From: Saprospiraceae bacterium
GTDB taxonomy: Bacteria; Bacteroidota; Bacteroidia; Chitinophagales; Saprospiraceae
Direction of reading: 5' to 3'
Assembly: GCA_016714085.1 (NCBI GenBank)
Contig: JADJNW010000005.1
Span: 1 to 64,000, forward strand
Length of the DNA: 64,000 nucleotides
How positions within the stretch are numbered: the stretch's first letter is position 1; each line of letters starts with the position of its first letter. The position numbers and the translations under genes were made by a program. The notes under the pieces were generated by a model, which was not told where the DNA came from, searched no databases, and saw only the letters and a list, made by a program, of their open reading frames with translations. Shown here piece after piece: positions 17,567 to 27,444 of the stretch.

Positions 17567-20097
17567 ATGAGGAAAGGTAAAGCCGATTATTTGCAATTTT
17601 TTCGCCTGATTTTCAACACTTTACTGTTGATTCTGGTAGCAGGCATGACTTTATTTGCACAACCTGAACTTAAAGTAAAGCTGAAGGATTCTGTAGTAGT
17701 GAGCCCCGCTCGACCAAATGATACTATTTTTTATAAATTGGATATTGAAAATATAAGCAACGAAGATATTAAACAACTGCTGCTCAATCGCAGTGGCGAT
17801 CCTAATACTTCCCTCGTGCCCGGTTCTTTCCAGAGTACGCCGATTGCCATACCACTGGCTGGCTTGACTTTGCTTGAAGATCAAGTTGCAACCATAACCT
17901 TGGGTGGCTTGGATCCTGATGGCGATCCATTGACTTTTACGATCATCCAGGCACCTCAAAATGGTGCATTGTCAGGATTAAATCCATCTTCAATAACCGA
18001 GTCAACCATTGATTATCAACCAAATACAGATTTTATTGGCAATGATATGTTTGCTTTTGCTGTGGAAGACGACGATGGAAATCGGGATACATCTTTAATA
18101 GAGCTGATCATTCAATCAGTGAACGATGCGCCGAGTTTTACTGCTGATGCCGACATTTCAATTCTGGAAGATGCAGGCGCACAAGCAATTCCCTGGGCAA
18201 TGGACATCAGCGCAGGTCCGGCGGATGAAATCGGACAAGCTTTGACATTTAATATATTGAGTAATAATAATGCAGATTTATTTGAAAATCAGCCGGAAAT
18301 CGCATCAGACGGCACGTTGACCTTCACCGCAAAAACAGATTCGAATGGGGAAGCGGAACTGGTGATTCAATTGATGGATAACGGCGGCACAGCGAATGGT
18401 GGCATTGATACTTCGTTGCGGCAAACACTTTTAATTAGTGTGCTTTCGGTGAACGACGCGCCGAGTTTTACTGCCGATGCCGACATTTCAATTCTGGAAG
18501 ATGCAGGCGCGCAAGTAATTCCCTGGGCAACGGACATCAACGCAGGTCCGGCGGATGAAAATGGGCAAGCTTTGACATTTAATATATTGAGTAATAATAA
18601 TGCAGATTTATTTGAAAATCAGCCGGAAATCGCATCAGACGGCACGTTGACCTTCACAGCTAAAGCGGATGCAAATGGGGAAGCGGAATTGGTGATTCAA
18701 TTAATGGATAACGGCGGCACGGCGAATGGTGGCATTGATACTTCGTTGCGGCAAACACTTTTGATTAGTGTACTTTGGGGGAGGGCGGGCCGGGTTTTTG
18801 GCCGCGGCCGACCCTTCCCTTTAGGAGGAGGGGGGGGCGCACACCCCCGGCCCCGGGCCCCCCGGCACCCCGGGGGGGGGGGAGGGGAAGGGCAGGGCTT
18901 TTAAAAAAAAAAAAAAAAATAATAATGGGTTGTTTGAAAATCAGCCGGAAATCGCATCGGACGGCACGTTGACCTTCACCAAAAACAGATGGGAGAGCGG
19001 AACTGGTCATTCAATTGATGGATAACGGTGGCACGGCGAATGGTGGCATTGATACTTCGTTGCGACAAACACTTTTGATTAGTGTACTTTCGGTGAACGA
19101 TGCGCCGAGTTTTATGGCAAGTAATGAAATCTCGATTTTAGAAGACGCAGGTGCACAAGCAATTGCTTGGGCAATGGACATCAGCGCAGGTCCGGCGGAT
19201 GAAAATGGGCAGACTTTGACATTTAATATATTGAGTAATAATAATGCAGATTTATTTGAAAATCAGCCGGAAATCGCATCAGACGGCTCGTTGACCTTCA
19301 CCGCAAAAACAGATTCGAATGGGGAAGCGGAATTGGTGATTCAATTGATGGATAACGGCGGCACAGCAAATGGCGGCATTGATACTTCGTTGCGGCAAAC
19401 ACTTTTGATTAGTGTACTTTCGGTGAACGATGCGCCGAGTTTTACTGCTGATGCCGACATTTCAATTCTGGAAGATGTTGGCGCACAAGCAATTCCCTGG
19501 GCAACGGACATCAGCGCAGGTCCGGCGGATGAAATCGGACAAGCTTTGACATTTAATATATTGAGTAATAATAATACAGATTTATTTGAAAATCAGCCGG
19601 AAATCGCATCGGACGGCACGTTGACCTTCATAGCTAAAGCGGATGCAAATGGGGAAGCAGAACTGGTCATTCAATTGATGGATAACGGCGGCACGGCAAA
19701 TGGCGGCATTGATACTTCGTTGCGACAAACACTTTTAATCAGTGTATTTTCGGTGAACGACGCGCCGAGTTTTGTAAAAGGTGCTGATATTTCAATCGAA
19801 ACTAACACAGAACTGCAAACCTTCACGGCTTGGGCAAGCAGCATCATGCCCGGGCCATCTGATGAAACATTACAGACATTAACTTTTATTATCGAAAGTA
19901 ATGATAATGAGGTATTATTTGAGATGCAGCCTTCCATTGCCCCAGACGGAACGCTCACTTTTAAAGCGAACCAGGATGCGACTGGAATTGCTAATATTAT
20001 TGTAAAATTGCAGGATAATGGCGGCACGGACAACGGCGGAATTGATATATCTGCAGCGCAGGGTTTCACTATTACATTGACGCCTTCGGGAGGATGA
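17567..20097 (+). CDS. large secreted cadherin/VCBS-like repeat protein (sequence corrupted in repeat 3)
   Basis: One gene of about 840-850 residues, although the frame breaks at 18.8-19.0 kb. The N-terminus has a signal segment (FFRLIFNTLLLILVAGMTLF), a DUF11-like start (SPARPNDTIFYKLDIENIS, DPNTSLVPGSF) and a cadherin-like domain (LEDQVATITLGGLDPDGDP). Six 110-residue repeats follow, each opening SVNDAPSF and closing DNGGTANGGIDTSLRQTLLI. The last repeat is divergent, and the protein ends ITLTPSGG with no sorting domain. Repeat 3 is overwritten by a low-quality stretch at 18777-18930. Such repeats form extracellular beta-sandwich stalks in adhesins. The T9SS-type protein at 20252 follows directly. 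Confidence 0.75.
18119..20094 (+). repeat. six tandem 330-bp coding repeats
   Basis: Unit starts are 18119, 18449, 18779, 19093, 19423 and 19753. Spacing is exactly 330 bases, except the corrupted third unit (314 bases). Units 1, 2, 4 and 5 are nearly identical at the DNA level, including synonymous positions; unit 6 is clearly diverged. The first unit boundary is at the GTGAACGA that encodes VND. Confidence 0.9.
18777..18930. other. probable sequencing artefact: degraded copy of repeat unit 3
   Basis: From 18777 the sequence becomes runs of G, C and then A, for example GGGGGGGG near 18830 and 17 A's near 18905. Aligned with the other units, landmarks remain in register: CTTT-GG, CCG-GTTTT, GCCGAC, GCGCACA and ATAATAATG. 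So the true repeat is present but misread. Two or three further small losses follow to about 19000. This is the look of low-quality base calls, not of foreign DNA. Confidence 0.8.
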
Positions 20098-20251
20098 TTT
20101 GGAGACTCGGTGACTTGGAGATTTGGAGAATGAAAGAAAAATATCATAATATCAAAATATTATAATAAACAACCCCCATTTTTAAATAAATATTCAAACG
20201 CTATGTAGCAAAACAGTATCATTGGATTGAGAAATTAAAGACGACCAGATC

Positions 20252-23200
20252 ATGAAAAGCCTGAAATTCCTAAGCTTGTGGGCTATTCCCTTGCTCCTCT
20301 GGGTATGGGAAAGAAACTATGAGTTAAAAACCGACTTCACTGTAAAAGAAACAGTTATAGGGTCTTGTCCTTTGGGGTGTAAAGATACCGTCAATATTAC
20401 ATTGGATGAAAATTGCGAGGTCAATCTGAATCCTTACATGGTGTATGGCGACACGATAGCTGCTTGTTCGCTTCAATTGAAAGTTGAAATTTTTGATCAG
20501 CAAAATCGCTCACTTGGCACGCGCATTACAGCTGAATATAAAAATCAAGTATTGCGATACCATCTGACCAATTTGAAAAATGGTGATAATTGTTGGGGAA
20601 ATATCAAAATACAAGACTACGCGCCACCTGCAATCGTTTGCCCTGAGCCTACCAATCAAGCCTTGCTTACCGTTTATGCCAATCGTCTTGAAGGAGAATT
20701 ATCAGATGAAGATCAAGCATTTAATCGCAGCGCCTTTACTTGTTGGCTTTCCAATCAAACCCAAGAATCAGGATTATATTATTTGGATACCATTCCTTTT
20801 CATGTTGCGAAGGACGGAGTTTATACTTTTATTTTACTGGCTGATTTTACAGAAACCGATCGCGGCGCTGGTGGTATTTTTCATCAAGAATTTTATACCG
20901 AAAATCCTTGTCAAAACATCATTGGCTTTACCGAAGGTGGCAGTTTGGTAAATAATTGGCAAGATTTACAAGATTGGTGGATTCAGACGCCAGGATTAGG
21001 TGACTATCTGCCTTGGCTGAATGGCAATCATAATCGTCCGGCATTGCGTATTCAATTGGAATTAAAGAAAAACGAAAAATATTATTTAGCCACTACTTCG
21101 CTAAAGCCCGAAGATACTGGTGATTTCGTATGGTTGGTCTTTCGGGATGAGATTACGCAACAGCCTAACACCGATATTCTGGTAGGGGAGACCATTCATA
21201 CCATTCCCTGGCTGACGAGCTTGGTTTGCGACGATATTGATCGCATCAAACTATCTGGAAATCAATGTTATAAGACAGATGAAAACGGGATTGTATTATC
21301 TATCAGCGATCAATTGAAGAATATTTTGCAAATGACGGGCTATCCGCATGAAGGATATGCTTGGTATGAAAGGGGCGGAAGTGTGATGGATAATTGCGGC
21401 AAAATCGAAGTATGCGTAAGCGATCTAGTCCACGATGGCTATGGCTCTTGCGATGATGTAGTGTTGCAAAGAACATTTACGGCCAAGGATGAATTTGGAA
21501 ATACCACTTCCTGTACGCAGTCGATCACCGTGCGTCAACCGATTCATGCTGATATTGTACTCCCCAATTTTACTGCCTATATCGAATGCGATGAGACGTA
21601 TCCCCTTGATTCTCTGGGCAATCCGCATCCTTCCATGACGGGTTATCCTTTTATCAAAACGGCTTTTGGTTTGCATGACTTGACCAAACCGTTTTGTAAT
21701 ATCAGCGCATCTTATAATGATAAATCTCGAATTGAACATTGTGAAAAAGCGTTTTCTTTTATCCGCGTTTGGACGATTATTGACTGGTGCAACCCTGGTA
21801 ATACCTTCTTTTACAATCAGTTAATTAAAGTTGGTGATTTTACACCGCCCGAAGTTGTGTGTAAAATGGATGCCGATGGATGTATTCCAACTTTTTCTAC
21901 CGGGCCATTTACTTGTAAAGCGGCTATCATCATTCCAGAACTGGATACGATTACTGATAATTGCTCGGATTGGAAAGTAACGGTGGATGTGGTACTTGTA
22001 AAAAGAACACCGATTTATGATGAAAATAATGAAATTATTGATTACGAAATAGAAGAAAATGTAATTATTACGAATAAAAAACCCGGCGATGTAATAAATA
22101 ATCTTCCATTGGGTGTGCATTATTTCCGCTATCGAGTGGAAGATGGTTGCAAAAATGTACGGATTCAGCATTGCGAATTCGAGGTCTTGGATTTAAGTCC
22201 GCCTGTTGCAATATGTAAAGATACACTAAATGTTTCACTAAGTAATTTTGGACAGCTTACTAAATTATATGCTGCTGATGTAAATAAAAATAGTTATGAT
22301 AATTGCTCCAATATCAAAATTGAAATTCGTCGGGTCGTAGATTCTATTTGCATCGAAGAATATGAATTATTGACTTTTATGGATGAGGGTGAAGATAATG
22401 GTGATGGCGGAGGCGAGGATGGTGGAGAAGGTGGAGAAGATGACGGTGAGGGAGAAGATGGAGAAGAGGGAGATGATATGCCAATTCCTGTAGATGGCGA
22501 TGGTGGCGGCGAAGAAGATACCCTTTATTACAGCGAATGGGGCGATTTTGTTTATCTTTTGTGTTGTGATGTCGGAAAAGCGGTTCGAGTAGAAATGCGC
22601 GTTTGGGACGATGCCGATGGCAATGGTATTCCCGGAGAGTATGAAAATTTGGACTATTGCCAAAGAGAAATCCTTGATAATTACAATATCTGTTGGATGG
22701 ATGTGCGAGTGGAAGATAAATCCAAGCCTCAATGTAAAGCACCTGAAGATGTGACGCTTGATTGCATTGACCCGAGGGTGCAGTACCGACCCAGTTTTAC
22801 TTGCGCAGATAGCATTTTGATGGATTCTTTATTTGGAAGATTTACAGGAATTGATAATTGTAACACTTTTTTAATATGTGATGACGTACTTGATCTTCGG
22901 GACGATTGCGGCGTCGGAAATATTATACGAAGATATCACGCAGAAGATGAAAGTGGTAATGTTTCAGGATATTGCGAACAAATTATTACAATCAAATCAG
23001 CACATAATTACGAAATCAAATTTCCGGCGGATGTTTCCGGTCAATGTGATGTAGTGCTGGACACGGTTTTGGAGTTTAAGGAGATTGGTTGCGATCTGTT
23101 AGCTTTAAGCGTCTATGATGATCGTTTTATCGTGCGTGCCGGCGAATGTTTCAGGATTGTACGTACTTTCCGGGTTATCAATTGGTGCGAATATGATGGC

Positions 23201-25378
23201 ACGTCTCAGCCCGTCATTATTGGTCGAGACGAAGATTGCGATGGAAATTCAGGTGATGAAGCGGTGTATGTATTGCGGCGACCCGGCGCGAAAAATGAAA
23301 TGCCGGCTTTTATTGATCGGACTAATAATGAATTAGACAATAATCCAAAAGCAGGCGAACGTGCTTGTGGCGGCAACCCTAAAGGCTATTGGCGAAAGTC
23401 CAACTCTAATGGTTTTTGGCAATATACGCAATGGATCAGCGTGTATGATAACAAGCCTCCCCAGATTATTTTGAGTCCGGTGGATTTGTTTTGTGCTACC
23501 AGAGGTGATTGTCAAGGAGATATCGGCATTCCATTTTTGATTGGTGAAGATTGCACGCCCGGAGAAGTTGATTTTGAGGCAGTTATAGATTTATATAATG
23601 ATAGTATTGATTTAATTACTTTAGAACGTGCGAAAATTAAAGGGGTATATCCCAAGTTTCGTTATGAGGATACCCATCCGATTGGCGATCACACACTGGA
23701 AATAAGAGTAAGCGATGGTTGCGGAAATGTCACGATAAAGCGGATTCCTTTTGGCGTGGCCGATTGTCAAGCGCCTAGCATTGCTTGTATCAATGGGCTG
23801 GCAGCAGAATTATCGCCCGTAAATCCGGCGACAGATGTGAATGGTGATGGTACGCCCGATAGCGGTGTTGCGGAGATTTGGGCTTCCGATTTTGTCAAAA
23901 GTGTTTCGGATGATTGCGGCAGCATTGTAGCGTATTCGATCAACAGGGTAGGAGAGACCCCAGATATTGATCGCAAAAGCTTGATTCTCACTTGCAGCGA
24001 TGCAGGCAATACGCTTCAAGTGGAAATTCATGCTTGGGATGATGCTAATAATCCATTGGTTATCAAGCCCGACGGCACGAGAGGCGGAGCCAATTCCTCA
24101 AGCTGCGTTACTTATATTTTGGTTCAGGAAAATCTTCCTGGAATTTGCGCGGATGGCGCGACAATCGAGACCATTTCAGGAACAGTTACCACCCCAGAAG
24201 GAAAGCCGATTTCAGGTGCAAATATTAATGTTGTTAATCATACGACTTCAACCAACGAAAATGGGCAATATTCGGCGCGTGTGGCAATGTTTGCAAGCGA
24301 TGTGCAGGTTTTACCTTCTTTAAATCGGAATTTTTTGGAAGGCGTTTCCACGTATGATATTGTCTTGATTTCGCAGCATATTTTGGGCACAAAAACCCTG
24401 GATTCTCCTTATAAATTGATCGCAGCGGACGTCAACAATTCTGGTAGCGTATCGATTCTGGATGTTATTTTATTGCGAAAATTGATCCTGAGCGTTCAGG
24501 CAGGCGTCGAAAATAATCAAAGCTGGCGTTTTGTAGATAAGAACTATCGTTTCCCAATTCCGCGCAACCCTTGGCATGAAATTTTTCCTGAATATTTGAA
24601 TTTCAAGCAAGTGCTCGGTCCGATTGAAAATGCCGATTTTGTTGGCGTTAAAGTTGGAGATGTTGATTTTAGTGCCACTCCCAATAGTGCTAGGAGTAGT
24701 GAAACCAAAGATGTGTTTTCACTGGATGTAAAAGATGAATATCTCGCTGCGGGGCAGCAGATACGAGTACCTTTTGCAGCGAATTTGCAGGAAATATTGG
24801 GCTATCAGTTTACCCTTGCTTTTGACACGGAAGCGCTGGAAATGGTGGATATTGAATACAATATCGCTGAAGCGCAGCATTTTGGCTGGGATTTGCTGGA
24901 TCAGGGGCTGATTATGACGAGTTGGAATATTTCAAATGAAGATAATAAAAATGTAATAAATGCTTCCAATTTATTTAGTTTGACATTCAAAATTAAAAAA
25001 TCGGGTCGCCTGAGCGATTATTTACATTTGCATCCGCGTTATTTAATTCCTGAAGCATATAATAAAACGGATAATGTTTATAATCTTGAATTAGAATTTG
25101 ATAAAATCGTAGATCGAACTGAATTTACGCTTTTGCAAAATATTCCAAATCCTTTTGATAATGAGACGATTATTCCATTTTATTTACCAAAATCGGCGAA
25201 AGTAAGCTTGCAGGTTTTTAGTAGCGACGGGCGATTGATGCATCAAGCTTCGGGCAATTTTGATAAAGGCTATCAGCAAATGATGATCAATCGGAGCGAT
25301 TTGCAAGGAGATGGCGTCTATATTTACACCATAGAAGTGGAAGGTGAAAAAGCGATCAGGAAGATGATTTTATTATAA
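20252..25378 (+). CDS. giant HYR-like secreted protein with dockerin-like, cohesin-like and T9SS type A domains
   Basis: An intact 1708-residue protein. A short N-terminal hydrophobic segment (FLSLWAIPLLLWVW) precedes many cysteine-rich HYR-like beta domains with strings such as DYAPPAIVCP, DFTPPEVVCK, DLSPPVAICK and SKPQCKAPEDVTLDC. Residues ~710-755 are an extremely acidic Gly/Asp/Glu linker. Near residue 1305 a carboxypeptidase-regulatory-like domain starts (TISGTVTTPEGKPISGANIN). A dockerin-like pair follows (YDIVLISQHILG, DVNNSGSVSILDVILLRK, ~1364-1412). Then comes a cohesin-like sandwich (IRVPFAANLQEILGYQFTLA, ~1485-1620) and a type A sorting domain (LLQNIPNPFDNETIIPF to GDGVYIYTIEVEG). 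It is probably a cell-surface adhesion or matrix protein. It follows the repeat protein at 17567 on the same strand. Confidence 0.88.
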   Translation: MKSLKFLSLWAIPLLLWVWERNYELKTDFTVKETVIGSCPLGCKDTVNITLDENCEVNLNPYMVYGDTIAACSLQLKVEIFDQQNRSLGTRITAEYKNQVLRYHLTNLKNGDNCWGNIKIQDYAPPAIVCPEPTNQALLTVYANRLEGELSDEDQAFNRSAFTCWLSNQTQESGLYYLDTIPFHVAKDGVYTFILLADFTETDRGAGGIFHQEFYTENPCQNIIGFTEGGSLVNNWQDLQDWWIQTPGLGDYLPWLNGNHNRPALRIQLELKKNEKYYLATTSLKPEDTGDFVWLVFRDEITQQPNTDILVGETIHTIPWLTSLVCDDIDRIKLSGNQCYKTDENGIVLSISDQLKNILQMTGYPHEGYAWYERGGSVMDNCGKIEVCVSDLVHDGYGSCDDVVLQRTFTAKDEFGNTTSCTQSITVRQPIHADIVLPNFTAYIECDETYPLDSLGNPHPSMTGYPFIKTAFGLHDLTKPFCNISASYNDKSRIEHCEKAFSFIRVWTIIDWCNPGNTFFYNQLIKVGDFTPPEVVCKMDADGCIPTFSTGPFTCKAAIIIPELDTITDNCSDWKVTVDVVLVKRTPIYDENNEIIDYEIEENVIITNKKPGDVINNLPLGVHYFRYRVEDGCKNVRIQHCEFEVLDLSPPVAICKDTLNVSLSNFGQLTKLYAADVNKNSYDNCSNIKIEIRRVVDSICIEEYELLTFMDEGEDNGDGGGEDGGEGGEDDGEGEDGEEGDDMPIPVDGDGGGEEDTLYYSEWGDFVYLLCCDVGKAVRVEMRVWDDADGNGIPGEYENLDYCQREILDNYNICWMDVRVEDKSKPQCKAPEDVTLDCIDPRVQYRPSFTCADSILMDSLFGRFTGIDNCNTFLICDDVLDLRDDCGVGNIIRRYHAEDESGNVSGYCEQIITIKSAHNYEIKFPADVSGQCDVVLDTVLEFKEIGCDLLALSVYDDRFIVRAGECFRIVRTFRVINWCEYDGTSQPVIIGRDEDCDGNSGDEAVYVLRRPGAKNEMPAFIDRTNNELDNNPKAGERACGGNPKGYWRKSNSNGFWQYTQWISVYDNKPPQIILSPVDLFCATRGDCQGDIGIPFLIGEDCTPGEVDFEAVIDLYNDSIDLITLERAKIKGVYPKFRYEDTHPIGDHTLEIRVSDGCGNVTIKRIPFGVADCQAPSIACINGLAAELSPVNPATDVNGDGTPDSGVAEIWASDFVKSVSDDCGSIVAYSINRVGETPDIDRKSLILTCSDAGNTLQVEIHAWDDANNPLVIKPDGTRGGANSSSCVTYILVQENLPGICADGATIETISGTVTTPEGKPISGANINVVNHTTSTNENGQYSARVAMFASDVQVLPSLNRNFLEGVSTYDIVLISQHILGTKTLDSPYKLIAADVNNSGSVSILDVILLRKLILSVQAGVENNQSWRFVDKNYRFPIPRNPWHEIFPEYLNFKQVLGPIENADFVGVKVGDVDFSATPNSARSSETKDVFSLDVKDEYLAAGQQIRVPFAANLQEILGYQFTLAFDTEALEMVDIEYNIAEAQHFGWDLLDQGLIMTSWNISNEDNKNVINASNLFSLTFKIKKSGRLSDYLHLHPRYLIPEAYNKTDNVYNLELEFDKIVDRTEFTLLQNIPNPFDNETIIPFYLPKSAKVSLQVFSSDGRLMHQASGNFDKGYQQMMINRSDLQGDGVYIYTIEVEGEKAIRKMILL

Positions 25379-25388
25379 AAGTATGATA

Positions 25389-25437
25389 GAATAATGTAAT
25401 AGTAAGTTAATATATTTTGCCTGCTATTACATTATTC
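25389..25437. terminator. convergent hairpin terminator
   Basis: A 14-bp perfect inverted repeat (GAATAATGTAATAG, 25389-25402, and its complement, 25424-25437) lies after the giant adhesin gene and overlaps the stop of the opposing small membrane protein gene. Confidence 0.6.
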
Positions 25438-25650
25438 CTCTCCTTTGAAATTGGTTTGCGCCAGGAAAATAATGACGATTCCGACAAGAATCATCGCCAA
25501 TCTTGCGACAAAGCCAAACAGCCGGCCCGGCGCGTCGATCCAGGTGAGAAAAGATAATTGAAGACCAACCAAGCTCAATACGAGTGCCAAAAATCCTGTT
25601 CCGGCAAGTAAGAAGCCAACCAAAGTGACGAGTCCTCTGTTCTTTGTCAT
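25432..25650 (-). CDS. small membrane protein
   Basis: 72 residues from the ATG at 25650 (MTKNRGLVTLVGFLLAGTGF). Two membrane helices are predicted: LVTLVGFLLAGTGFLALVLS and ARLAMILVGIVIIFLAQTNF. A longer frame from 25710 adds 20 polar residues that do not look conserved. The loop LSFLTWIDAPGRLFGF is shared by small Bacteroidetes proteins of unknown role. It is divergent from the HMG-CoA lyase gene. Confidence 0.7.
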   Translation of the reverse strand: MTKNRGLVTLVGFLLAGTGFLALVLSLVGLQLSFLTWIDAPGRLFGFVARLAMILVGIVIIFLAQTNFKGEE

Positions 25651-25797
25651 AAAACTATTCTTGTTTTGGATGGAAACGCTGTTCTTTGGCAAAAGTTTGC
25701 CGAGAGACAAATTTATCCAAAAAATAAGTAATTCCGAATGCCAATCGGAACTACTTATTGCTCAAATCGTTTAAAACATAAAACCCATTACCCGAAA

Positions 25798-26652
25798 ATG
25801 GTAAAACTGATAGAGTGTCCGCGTGATGCGATGCAAGGACTGAAAGATTTTATCCCGACCGAAACAAAAGCTACATACATCAACCAACTGCTCAAAGTGG
25901 GGTTCGATACCATTGATTTTGGGAGTTTTGTGTCACCCAAAGCGATTCCCCAGATGCGAGATACCGCAGAAGTCTTGAATTTGTTGGGTTTGAGTGCTAC
26001 AACATCCAAATTATTAGCGATTGTTGCCAATCAACGTGGAGCGGAGGATGCCGCTCAATTTGAAGAAATTGCTTACCTCGGTTATCCTTTCTCCATCTCT
26101 GAAACTTTTCAATTGCGCAATACCAATGCCACGATCGAAGAATCGCTCGAACGCGTGGAAGAAATTCAACATATTTGCAACCGAACAGGAAAATCGCTGG
26201 TGCTCTATATTTCAATGGGATTCGGCAATCCCTATGGCGATCCCTGGAATGTGGACATCGTGCAGAAATGGGTCAATCGTTTGGCAGAAATGGGGATTTC
26301 TATTTTTCAATTGTCTGACACCATTGGCGTGGCAAGACCCGAAAGTATTGGCTATTTATTTAGCAATCTGATTCCGGCGTATCCAAAGCTTGAAATTGGA
26401 GCGCATTTTCATACCACACCACAAAGTTGGAAAGAAAAAATTGTAACCGCTTACGAAAATGGTTGCCGCCGCTTCGATGGCGCGATTAAAGGCTTTGGAG
26501 GCTGTCCGATGGCCAAGGATGACCTTACAGGTAATATGCCTACCGAAAATATGGTTTATTATTTTAATGAGATTCAGGAAGAAACTTGCCTGAACTTAGA
26601 AGAATTCAGCAAATCCGTGCAAATGGCAGCCCAGGTTTTTCCTGAACATTGA
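25798..26652 (+). CDS. hydroxymethylglutaryl-CoA lyase
   Basis: A 284-residue HMGL-like TIM barrel. It cleaves HMG-CoA to acetoacetate and acetyl-CoA in leucine breakdown. I chose the ATG at 25798 because MVKLIECPRDAMQGLKDFIP is the family opening, with the catalytic Arg-Asp pair as PRDAMQG. Metal ligands appear in HFHTTPQSW and near the end. The signature GCRRFDGAIKGFGGCPMAKD carries the active-site Cys. NMPTENMVYYF follows, as expected. No other leucine-degradation gene lies next to it. Confidence 0.9.
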   Translation: MVKLIECPRDAMQGLKDFIPTETKATYINQLLKVGFDTIDFGSFVSPKAIPQMRDTAEVLNLLGLSATTSKLLAIVANQRGAEDAAQFEEIAYLGYPFSISETFQLRNTNATIEESLERVEEIQHICNRTGKSLVLYISMGFGNPYGDPWNVDIVQKWVNRLAEMGISIFQLSDTIGVARPESIGYLFSNLIPAYPKLEIGAHFHTTPQSWKEKIVTAYENGCRRFDGAIKGFGGCPMAKDDLTGNMPTENMVYYFNEIQEETCLNLEEFSKSVQMAAQVFPEH

Positions 26653-26705
26653 CTTTTATTCGGAATTTTTATCGGCTGACAGCTATTATTCCTGCTAAAA
26701 TTTTC

Positions 26706-26713
26706 TATTTTTG
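26706..26713 (+). promoter_or_regulatory. candidate -7 box for the Mpo1-like gene
   Basis: TATTTTTG fits TAnnTTTG and lies 24 bases before the ATG at 26738, giving a short leader. Confidence 0.35.
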
Positions 26714-26737
26714 AAGAATACAAAAAGAATAATAGCT

Positions 26738-27211
26738 ATGGCAAAAACAATGCAATGGTTTCTCGATAAGTACGGCGAAAGCCATCAAAATGCTACCAAT
26801 AAGCTTATTCACTGGGTTTGCGTGCCGAGTATTATGTTTAGTTTATTGGGCTTAATATATGCAATTCCATTCCCGGTAGAGCGCAGTTTGTTTATGAATT
26901 GGGCGGCGGTATTCTTGGTGTTTGCGCTGTTATTTTATTTGCGTCTCTCTATACCAATGTTTTTGGGCTTTATCGTAGTTGTCGGATTAATGTTGCTCGG
27001 CAATAATGCGATTTTTGAAGCCGTAGGCAGAAATGGCGGGCAGTTGGCCTTGATTTCGCTGATTATCTTCGCGGTGGCTTGGGTTGGACAATTTATCGGA
27101 CATAAAATCGAGGGGAAAAAACCTTCTTTTTTTGAAGACGTGCAGTTTTTGTTGATCGGGCCGGCGTGGCTGCTGCATTTTATTTATAAAAAAATAGGCT
27201 TAAAGTATTGA
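26738..27211 (+). CDS. Mpo1-like (DUF962) 2-hydroxy fatty acid dioxygenase homologue
   Basis: 157 residues from the ATG at 26738 (MAKTMQWFLDKYGESHQNAT). The DUF962 hallmarks are present: HWVCVPSIMFS near the N-terminus and WVGQFIGHKIEGKKPSFFED near the C-terminus, with the conserved histidines. About four membrane helices lie between and after them. Yeast Mpo1 is an iron-dependent dioxygenase acting on 2-hydroxy fatty acids at a membrane. Bacterial members share the His residues, but their substrates are mostly unproven. Confidence 0.85.
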   Translation: MAKTMQWFLDKYGESHQNATNKLIHWVCVPSIMFSLLGLIYAIPFPVERSLFMNWAAVFLVFALLFYLRLSIPMFLGFIVVVGLMLLGNNAIFEAVGRNGGQLALISLIIFAVAWVGQFIGHKIEGKKPSFFEDVQFLLIGPAWLLHFIYKKIGLKY

Positions 27212-27268
27212 ATAATAGATATTTAGCTAAAATAAGCCATGTAAAAAGTTAAATTCATTTATAATATT

Positions 27269-27297
27269 TTTGTCTTTTCTATAAGTTTTTAGCTTTG
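27269..27297 (+). promoter_or_regulatory. candidate Bacteroidetes promoter
   Basis: TTTG at 27269-27272, a 17-base spacer and TAGCTTTG at 27290-27297 fit the consensus. The leader to the ATG at 27445 would be about 140 bases. Confidence 0.5.
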
Positions 27298-27444
27298 TAA
27301 ATCGTTTTACAAGAGCAAACATCTATTTATCTCCTTTATTACTCCCTTTTGTGGAAATTAAAATTTTTCCACCCTACCTTTCGTATCTAAAACCTATATG
27401 TAAAAATCACATTATCAGTACATTAAACCCTGAAAGGGAAAACA

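Noticed and set aside
18765..19010. GC-rich open frames in the corrupted repeat
   Set aside because: They follow from miscalled G and C runs and have no protein-like composition.
18119..20094. 330-bp repeats as separate genes or a CRISPR/mobile array
   Set aside because: They are in-frame protein domains with normal beta-sandwich character in one long reading frame.
22367..22742. Minus-strand frames rich in His/Leu or Ile/Phe opposite the acidic linker
   Set aside because: They are the reverse of low-complexity GAT/GGN codons in the intact 1708-residue gene.
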